From contig CALFTO010000101.1 in assembly GCA_937916195.1 (NCBI GenBank), positions 1 to 6,248 of the forward strand: a DNA stretch of 6,248 nucleotides. The letters are read 5' to 3'. This document shows, piece after piece, positions 1 through 3,800 of the stretch (the first letter of the stretch is position 1; each line of letters opens with the position of its first letter). This stretch comes from an uncultured Clostridia bacterium (lineage in GTDB: Bacteria; Bacillota; Clostridia; Oscillospirales; Acutalibacteraceae). The position numbers were made by a program, and so were the translations under genes. The notes beneath the pieces were generated by a model, which worked only from the letters and a program-made list of their open reading frames with translations, ran no database searches and was not told the DNA's origin.

Positions 1-705
1 CTCGGCGTTGGCGATTATGTTTATGCAATCGGTAACCCCGGCGGAACACAGTTCTTCGGCTCATTTACAAATGGTATGGTTTCTGCAATCGGCAGACCCG
101 TTGACAGCCCCGTAGGATATGAGGTTTCTTGTATTCAGCACACAGCACCAATCAACCCCGGTAATTCGGGTGGAGCACTTGTTAACGAATATGGTCAGGT
201 AGTTGGCATCAACTCATCAAAAATTGCAGCAGAAGATTATGAAGGTATGGGCTTTGCAGTTCCCTCAAAAACGGTTAAAGAAATCGTTGACGAGCTTATA
301 GCACACGGCAAGGTTACAAACCGCCCTGTTCTCGGCATCACATTTTATGCCGCAACCTACAGCCAGACACATTCAATCATTGTAAAGACTCATAATCTTC
401 CCTCAAATTCAATTGTTATTGAAGAGATTATGATTGGCAGTGACTTGGCGAATAAGGGTGTAAAATCGGGGGATATGATTATTGCCGTTAACGGTAAGGA
501 TATGGATACTGACGATGTATTGCTTGACATTATCGAAGACGGTAAGGTTGGTGACGAGTTAACACTCACAATCTGCCGTATAGACAGTAATTACAACATC
601 TCAACCTTTGATGTTACAGTAAAGCTCGTTGAGGATTCAAGCACCTCATCAGCACCAAAAGAAGATAATGCGGGTAATGGTTTCCCATTCCCGTTTGGTG
701 AATAA
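1..705 (+). CDS. htrA: HtrA/DegP-like trypsin-fold serine protease with C-terminal PDZ domain (5' truncated)
   Basis: The reading frame is open from base 1 and ends at TAA 703-705, so 234 C-terminal residues are visible and the true start lies upstream. Residues about 1-95 are the second half of the protease domain, including IGNPGG and the catalytic motif GNSGG, with the nucleophile Ser at residue 56 (codon 166-168). The His and Asp of the triad must lie upstream. Residues about 107-207 form one PDZ domain, beginning near NRPVLGI and containing the GVKSGDMIIAVNG stretch. A short Ser/Pro/Gly-rich tail ends in FPFPFGE. HtrA proteins of Gram-positives are usually anchored by an N-terminal membrane segment and degrade or chaperone misfolded proteins outside the membrane; that anchor is not visible here. 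An internal ATG at 76 is in frame but would remove part of the protease fold, so it is not the start. Family assignment is firm; the choice among paralogue names is less so. Confidence 0.95.
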   Translation, partial: LGVGDYVYAIGNPGGTQFFGSFTNGMVSAIGRPVDSPVGYEVSCIQHTAPINPGNSGGALVNEYGQVVGINSSKIAAEDYEGMGFAVPSKTVKEIVDELIAHGKVTNRPVLGITFYAATYSQTHSIIVKTHNLPSNSIVIEEIMIGSDLANKGVKSGDMIIAVNGKDMDTDDVLLDIIEDGKVGDELTLTICRIDSNYNISTFDVTVKLVEDSSTSSAPKEDNAGNGFPFPFGE

Positions 706-708
706 AGA

Positions 709-888
709 GCAAAGACAAAGTCTTTGCAACGATATAAATTCCTGACGGAAATTGCGATATGCCTGAAGGCTCGATATGTGCTTGGCACTCGATATGTTCG
801 CATTGCGAACGAGAATTTGTATCATATCGAGTTTGTGAAAAAACATATCGATTTTAAGAAGTAAAAATATCGAATTAACGAAGTTAAT
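709..888. repeat. Modular hairpin array with CGATAT spacers in both orientations
   Basis: This intergenic stretch is a chain of short stem-loops separated by a fixed hexamer. CGATAT starts at 730, 755, 772 and 790. Its reverse complement ATATCG starts at 824, 845 and 867. Hairpins between them are GCAAAGAC/GTCTTTGC (709-727, before the first hexamer), TTCC/GGAA (739-750), GCC/GGC (761-770), GTGC/GCAC (778-788), GTTCGC/GCGAAC (796-810), TTTTA/TAAAA (852-866) and ATTAAC/GTTAAT (874-888). The hexamers are nested: CTCGATATG 788-796 can pair with CATATCGAG 823-831 over 9 bp, TCGATATG 771-778 with CATATCGA 844-851, and CGATAT 730-735 with ATATCG 867-872. The whole could fold as one long stem with side hairpins. 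It lies in the 3' untranslated region of the htrA transcript, before its terminator. The look is that of a REP- or MITE-like dispersed repeat, but copy number cannot be judged from one window. Confidence 0.75.
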
Positions 889-896
889 ATATCAAC

Positions 897-935
897 AAAA
901 AGAACTCGCAAATTTTGAATTGCGAGTTCTTTTTT
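897..935 (+). terminator. Rho-independent terminator of htrA
   Basis: A perfect stem AGAACTCGCAA (901-911) / TTGCGAGTTCT (920-930) encloses an 8-nt loop. Flanking AAAA 897-900 and TTTT 931-934 extend the pairing to 15 bp, and TTTTT 931-935 is the U-tract on the + strand. The A-run on the left also gives a U-run on the opposite strand, so it could work in both directions. It lies about 190 bases after the htrA stop, so the transcript would carry the hairpin array. Confidence 0.9.
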
Positions 936-971
936 AGTTATAAAATCAGTGTCGCAGACCATTAATTTTAC

Positions 972-992
972 ATTTTGCGTTTTGCACTTTGC
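972..992. repeat. Three tandem degenerate heptamers (NNTTTGC)
   Basis: ATTTTGC (972-978), GTTTTGC (979-985) and ACTTTGC (986-992) follow each other without gaps, and ATT follows. From memory, runs of this kind are frequent between genes in Clostridia; I see no function. With the flanking terminators they fill the 330-base gap between htrA and the regulator gene, which holds no credible gene. Confidence 0.55.
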
Positions 993-995
993 ATT

Positions 996-1021
996 AAAAA
1001 ACGGCGAGGATTAACCTCGCC
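996..1021 (-). terminator. Terminator of the leftward XRE gene
   Basis: GGCGAGG (1003-1009), loop ATTAA, CCTCGCC (1015-1021). Read leftward, the hairpin is followed by a U-run from AAAAAA at 996-1001. It begins 13 bases past the stop codon of the regulator gene. The same hairpin, with the same loop in the same orientation, recurs at 1642-1660. Confidence 0.88.
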
Positions 1022-1034
1022 TTACTTATGATAT

Positions 1035-1280
1035 TCATTCTCTACCTAACAGCCAATCAACAGATACGCCCAAAACATCTGCTAATGCAGTTAATTCAAA
1101 ATCAAATACAGGTCTTTTTTGTCCCTCTAAAAGCGAGAGTGCAGGTGAACTGATTTCAATTCCTGCCAATTGAAGCTTTGCGAGCAGTTCATTTTGTTTC
1201 ATATCTTGATTTCTTCGTGCTTCTGTTACGCGTGCACCAATAATATTTCTATTGCCGAGTGCAAGTTTTCTTGTTTTCAA
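1035..1280 (-). CDS. Small XRE/Cro-type helix-turn-helix regulator
   Basis: The product is 81 residues and consists almost wholly of one HTH_3 (Cro/C1-type) domain, residues about 14-80. Helices run roughly 14-25, 28-40, 44-56 (recognition helix, containing SPALSLLEGQ), 60-71 and 74-79, ending in the typical VDWLLG. No second domain for ligand binding or oligomerisation is present. Start choice: TTG at 1280-1278 follows AAGGTGGTGA (1295-1286) by 5 nt, an almost perfect Shine-Dalgarno site. Two in-frame GTG codons (1292 and 1289) lie inside that site; starting at 1292 would give 85 residues and is less likely. The gene diverges from the 86-residue gene at 1393. The shared control region carries palindromes (1332-1348, 1364-1376) that are natural targets for a Cro/C1-type dimer, so repression of the neighbour is a reasonable inference. 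A terminator follows directly. Confidence 0.9.
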   Translation of the reverse strand: MKTRKLALGNRNIIGARVTEARRNQDMKQNELLAKLQLAGIEISSPALSLLEGQKRPVFDFELTALADVLGVSVDWLLGRE

Positions 1281-1285
1281 ACTGC

Positions 1286-1295
1286 TCACCACCTT
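1286..1295 (-). promoter_or_regulatory. Ribosome binding site that fixes the TTG start of the XRE gene
   Basis: AAGGTGGTGA on the minus strand matches the anti-Shine-Dalgarno complement AAGGAGGTGA at 9 of 10 bases. It sits 5 nt before TTG 1280 and overlaps both GTG codons, which argues against their use. Confidence 0.75.
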
Positions 1296-1305
1296 TATAT
1301 CATAA

Positions 1306-1311
1306 ATTATA
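1306..1311 (-). promoter_or_regulatory. Possible -10 element for the XRE gene
   Basis: TATAAT on the minus strand (1311-1306) lies 10 bases before the ribosome binding site. The -35 position expected 17 bp upstream (about 1329-1334) reads AATTTG, which is poor. It overlaps the edge of the palindrome at 1332-1348, so this promoter might need, or be blocked by, a bound regulator. This is a weak call. Confidence 0.35.
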
Positions 1312-1324
1312 TGTTATAAAAGTC

Positions 1325-1353
1325 TTTACAAATTTGGTATTACCAAATATAAT
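1325..1353 (+). promoter_or_regulatory. Near-consensus sigma-A promoter for the 86-residue gene
   Basis: TTTACA (1325-1330, 5 of 6 to TTGACA), a 17-bp spacer, and TATAAT (1348-1353, 6 of 6). Transcription should start near 1360, about 33 bases before the ATG at 1393. The spacer is almost exactly filled by the palindrome 1332-1348. Confidence 0.8.
1332..1348. promoter_or_regulatory. Palindromic operator candidate O1
   Basis: ATTTGGTA (1332-1339), a single central T, and TACCAAAT (1341-1348) make a perfect odd palindrome of 17 bp with 8-bp arms. It lies between the -35 and -10 boxes of the rightward promoter, so a bound dimer would block RNA polymerase. The divergent XRE protein is the obvious candidate binder (inference). 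Confidence 0.75.
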
Positions 1354-1363
1354 ATAATTAATT

Positions 1364-1376
1364 TTAGTAATACGAA
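1364..1376. promoter_or_regulatory. Second operator candidate O2
   Basis: TTAGTAATACGAA matches the core of O1 (TTGGTATTACCAA, 1334-1346) at all positions of a palindromic pattern TTnGTAnTACnAA. The two centres, 1340 and 1370, are 30 bp apart, close to three helical turns. O2 falls just after the predicted transcription start of the rightward gene and before its ribosome binding site. Confidence 0.6.
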
Positions 1377-1380
1377 TTTT

Positions 1381-1387
1381 GAGGTGA
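1381..1387 (+). promoter_or_regulatory. Ribosome binding site that fixes the ATG at 1393
   Basis: GAGGTGA is a strong Shine-Dalgarno match with 5 nt to ATG 1393. The in-frame GTG at 1384 lies inside it and is therefore unlikely to be the start. Confidence 0.8.
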
Positions 1388-1392
1388 TTATT

Positions 1393-1653
1393 ATGTGTGG
1401 AAATGTAGAAGAATATTCAGTGTTAAAACAAGCCTGCGTTGAATTGAATAAAAAAGAAATTGAAAAATATGAACAGTCAAATGATTACGATTATGAGCTA
1501 TCAAAACGCTATAAAAGAAAAATGAATTGCATCTGTCGTGAAAAAATAGGGATTGAAAAGGCTCTTCACCCTGAAGTTGACAATATTTTTGAACGAATAC
1601 GCAGTAAAATTGCAATCTGGTGGAATAATAGAAAAAACAACGGCGAGGATTAA
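1393..1653 (+). CDS. Hypothetical 86-residue soluble, charged protein
   Basis: I do not recognise this protein. It is 86 residues, strongly charged and probably mostly helical, with no signal peptide or membrane segment. Cys occurs at residues 2, 15, 46 and 48; the CIC pair alone does not make a metal site. The middle, ELSKRYKRKMNCICREKIG (about residues 35-53), loosely recalls the N-terminal cytoplasmic part of clostridial anti-sigma-like membrane proteins, which often carry a Ser, then basic residues, then a Met before a membrane helix. That is a weak impression, and no membrane helix follows. ATG 1393 is chosen over GTG 1384 because GAGGTGA (1381-1387) precedes it by 5 nt. The strong promoter, good ribosome site and two operator candidates show the gene is truly expressed and tightly controlled. 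The last codons and the stop lie within the terminator hairpin 1639-1663. The gene converges with the carboxypeptidase gene, with 14 bases between the stops. Confidence 0.75.
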   Translation: MCGNVEEYSVLKQACVELNKKEIEKYEQSNDYDYELSKRYKRKMNCICREKIGIEKALHPEVDNIFERIRSKIAIWWNNRKNNGED

Positions 1654-1663
1654 CCTCGCCGTT
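1632..1663. terminator. Shared terminator between convergent genes
   Basis: AACGGCGAGG (1639-1648), loop ATTAA, CCTCGCCGTT (1654-1663): a perfect 10-bp stem. Leftward it starts 4 bases after the stop of the carboxypeptidase gene and is followed by TTGTTTTTTC, a good U-tract. Rightward the following bases are only moderately T-rich, so termination of the 86-residue gene would be weaker. The stop codon TAA 1651-1653 of that gene is in the loop. Confidence 0.88.
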
Positions 1664-1667
1664 TGCT

Positions 1668-3005
1668 TTATCCTTTTATCATTCTGATTTTCTTTCGCTT
1701 TGCTTTAATTCGGTTTTTGCGGATAATCAAAAGAATGTAAATTATTACAAGTAACACAAAAAATCCGAAAACAAGCTTGAATATTGTTGTGGAGAAGATT
1801 GTTTTAAGTCCGTCAAGAAGCCAAAGTAAGATATTGCGGTCAATATCTTCGGCGGCAACAAGGTCAACGGTTGCTACGACATCTTCGCCGTAAAGCACCT
1901 CTGCTTTGCCGAGTACATCACCCTTTTTGATTGGTGCTTTTACCTCTGTGGGAGTTTCGCTTTCAATGGGTCTTACAACAAGGCTTCCGCTTTCAGTTCC
2001 CGAGGGCACAAGTGCCGAGAGTTCTTCTTTGGGCAGAAGTCTTAAATGGTCAACATTCCAGTTGTATTTAACATCAACAACCGTTACCACATCTGTGGTG
2101 TTTGTAACCTTTGTTAGTACAATTTTATCAAATGCCCATTCGTAAATCTTTTTGCTGTCGGTAAATGCAACATTTTCTTCAACACCGTCTTTGTCGATGT
2201 CATACTGTGGTGCGTTCATGACAATCAGCATATAATTGTAACCGTCTTTTGACGCGGTTGAAATAACGCAACGGCCTGCCATTGCGGTTGTACCCGTTTT
2301 GATACCCGAAATATAAGGGCTGTAATAGTCTTTATATGCCGAATTCATCATTTTATTGGTGTTGTTGAGATATCTGATATACGGATATTTGTTGGTGGGT
2401 GCAATTTCGTGACGAAGGGTGCTTGTAATCTCTTTAAAGGTGGGATTTTGCATACAATATTTTGCAATTTTGTAAAGGTCATATGCGGTGGTGATGTTTC
2501 CGCCACCTTCATCAAGTCCGTGTGCGTTGATAAAGGTTGTGTTTTCGCAACCCAATTTTTTTACAAAATCGTTCATCATTACAACGAAATTATCAAGCCC
2601 GCCACCGATATAGTCAGCAAGAATATTTGCGGCATCAGCGGCAGACGGAATCATCAAACAATAAAGCAATTCTTTAACTGTCATTTGCTCGCCTGCAAGA
2701 ATACCAACTGTTGCGGCATTCTGCTCATAAAGTCCGTTAAGACATTCACGCTTGCAGGTGAGAACTGTGTTAAGGTCGTCACAATTTTCAAGTACAAGAA
2801 TACAGGTGACAATTTTGGTGATTGATGCGGGTGCAGTTTGTTTATCGGCATTCTTATCGAAAATTACGGTTTCGCTGTCGGTATTCACAAGCAAAACAAC
2901 GTCAGCCTCGGTCTCTAAAAGTGAATTGAACGAGGCGTTTGCCCCCATTGAAAATGAGCATATTAAAATAGTTACGCAAATTAATATTGAAATAAGTTTT
3001 TTCAA
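1668..3005 (-). CDS. Secreted, membrane-anchored D-alanyl-D-alanine carboxypeptidase (peptidase S11, PBP5/DacF-like)
   Basis: The enzyme removes the terminal D-Ala from peptidoglycan pentapeptides outside the membrane and so limits cross-linking. Residues 1-24 are a signal peptide (MKKL start, hydrophobic core, probable cut after ANA). The S11 domain covers about 30-265: SITK with nucleophile Ser61 and Lys64, NAHGLD at 160-165, and KTG at 236-238 followed by TT. The second motif, normally SxN, reads SAA at 121-123, so the usual Asn is Ala. A beta-rich domain (about 285-395) follows, as in PBP5. The C-terminus has a membrane helix (about 411-428) and a Lys/Arg-rich tail, instead of the amphipathic anchor of E. 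coli PBP5. At 445 residues the length is normal. Start choice: TTG 3005-3003 follows GGGGGA by 6 nt and begins the signal peptide exactly; ATG 3032 lacks a ribosome site, and longer frames run into the divergent gene at 3111. A terminator follows 4 bases after the stop. Confidence 0.93.
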   Translation of the reverse strand: MKKLISILICVTILICSFSMGANASFNSLLETEADVVLLVNTDSETVIFDKNADKQTAPASITKIVTCILVLENCDDLNTVLTCKRECLNGLYEQNAATVGILAGEQMTVKELLYCLMIPSAADAANILADYIGGGLDNFVVMMNDFVKKLGCENTTFINAHGLDEGGGNITTAYDLYKIAKYCMQNPTFKEITSTLRHEIAPTNKYPYIRYLNNTNKMMNSAYKDYYSPYISGIKTGTTAMAGRCVISTASKDGYNYMLIVMNAPQYDIDKDGVEENVAFTDSKKIYEWAFDKIVLTKVTNTTDVVTVVDVKYNWNVDHLRLLPKEELSALVPSGTESGSLVVRPIESETPTEVKAPIKKGDVLGKAEVLYGEDVVATVDLVAAEDIDRNILLWLLDGLKTIFSTTIFKLVFGFFVLLVIIYILLIIRKNRIKAKRKKIRMIKG

Positions 3006-3019
3006 TTGATTTCCCCCAC

Positions 3020-3048
3020 TTGAAAAAAGCATTAGAAAGTAATACAAT
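3020..3048 (+). promoter_or_regulatory. Promoter of the phosphoesterase-murE operon
   Basis: TTGAAA (3020-3025, 5 of 6), a 17-bp spacer, and TACAAT (3043-3048, 5 of 6). The start would be near 3055, giving a leader of about 56 bases before ATG 3111. It overlaps the leftward promoter at 3050-3078 head to head. Confidence 0.7.
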
Positions 3049-3049
3049 A

Positions 3050-3078
3050 AGTATATCACAAATGAAAACAATATCCAA
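3050..3078 (-). promoter_or_regulatory. Extended -10 promoter of the carboxypeptidase gene
   Basis: On the minus strand, TTGGAT (3078-3073, 3 of 6), a 17-bp spacer, and TATACT (3055-3050, 5 of 6) preceded by TGA, which gives the extended -10 form TGnTATACT and can offset the weak -35. The start would be near 3043, about 38 bases before TTG 3005. Confidence 0.7.
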
Positions 3079-3110
3079 TAGCGAAAAATGAAAATAAAAG
3101 GATTTTTTAT

Positions 3111-3800
3111 ATGATTTATATTACTGGTGACACCCATGGCGACCGTAAAAGACTGGGAAGACTTGCTCTTCGCAAATTAAAAGAGGGCGATACTCTTATA
3201 ATCTGCGGTGATTTCGGCTTTATGTGGAACGACACAAAGAGCGAGCAGGATTTTTTAATCTCTCTCGGCAAGCGAAAATACAATATATGCTTCATTGACG
3301 GCACTCACGAAAATTTTGAAATGCTTAACGGCTATGAAATAAGCCAATGGAACGGCGGTAAGGTGCATAAAATTTATGGCAATCTTTATCACCTTATGCG
3401 CGGTCAAATTTTTGAAATCGAGGGCAAAAAGATTTTCACAATGGGCGGTGGAGAGAGCTCAGACATTGATATCCGCCGAGATGTAAATGCTTGGTCAAAA
3501 GAAGAAATACCAACTCAGGAAGAACTTTTGGAGGGTGCAGAAAACCTTGAGGTTGCAGGCTATGATATGGATATGATTATCACCCACGAGCCACCGTTAA
3601 AGGTAAAGAATTTCTTAAATCTTAATGATACTTCAAAATTCCGCGTTACTGCTCTTAATGCTTATTTTGAAGAGCTCAGCGTAAACTGCAAGTTTAAAAA
3701 ATGGTTTTTCGGCTCGCTTCATATTGACAAATATATTTCGGGCACTCACCGTGCAATATTTAAAGATGTAATCAACGCCGAAACAGGAGAAAAAATATAA
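3111..3800 (+). CDS. Calcineurin-like metallophosphoesterase family protein
   Basis: The 229-residue protein has the metallophosphoesterase fold, which uses two metal ions to split phosphomono- or diesters; its substrate is unknown. Visible motifs in order are GDTHGD at 6-11 (Asp7, His9), GDFG at 33-36 (Asp34), GTHEN at 64-68 (usually GNHE, so Asn is Thr65), THEPP at 158-162 (His159), and GSLH at 201-204 (usually GHxH, so the first His is Ser202, with His204 kept). Most metal ligands are therefore present, but two positions differ from the textbook pattern. There is no signal peptide or membrane segment, so it is cytoplasmic. ATG 3111 is preceded by AAAAGGA with 8 nt spacing. The stop TAA directly abuts the ATG of the MurE-type gene, which points to co-transcription and a possible role near cell-wall precursor synthesis, though this is not shown by the sequence. 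Confidence 0.9.
   Translation: MIYITGDTHGDRKRLGRLALRKLKEGDTLIICGDFGFMWNDTKSEQDFLISLGKRKYNICFIDGTHENFEMLNGYEISQWNGGKVHKIYGNLYHLMRGQIFEIEGKKIFTMGGGESSDIDIRRDVNAWSKEEIPTQEELLEGAENLEVAGYDMDMIITHEPPLKVKNFLNLNDTSKFRVTALNAYFEELSVNCKFKKWFFGSLHIDKYISGTHRAIFKDVINAETGEKI

Noticed and set aside
591..846. Leftward short reading frames over the end of htrA and the hairpin array
   Set aside because: They lie antisense to the PDZ coding end and the repeat, have no ribosome site, and their proteins show no domain pattern.
709..900. CRISPR array
   Set aside because: The repeated unit is only 6-9 bases, changes orientation midway, and the intervals are self-complementary hairpins of uneven length. There are no spacers of regular size and no cas genes.
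1035..1653. Toxin-antitoxin pair (XRE antitoxin plus small toxin)
   Set aside because: The two genes diverge and do not form an operon, and the 86-residue protein shows no known toxin motif. A regulator with its target fits better, though a toxic target is not excluded.
2409..2825. Rightward 138-codon reading frame inside the carboxypeptidase gene
   Set aside because: It is antisense to a gene with clear S11 motifs, and its product is Cys-rich and low in pattern, as expected of a shadow frame.
3055..3110. Riboswitch or attenuator in the operon leader
   Set aside because: The leader is only about 56 bases, AT-rich, and shows no stable stem or known aptamer core.
3006..3137. Longer N-terminus for the carboxypeptidase, starting at 3137 or 3032
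   Set aside because: The longest form would overlap the divergent gene at 3111 and start upstream of the good promoter. The ATG at 3032 lacks a ribosome site, and both would bury the signal peptide.
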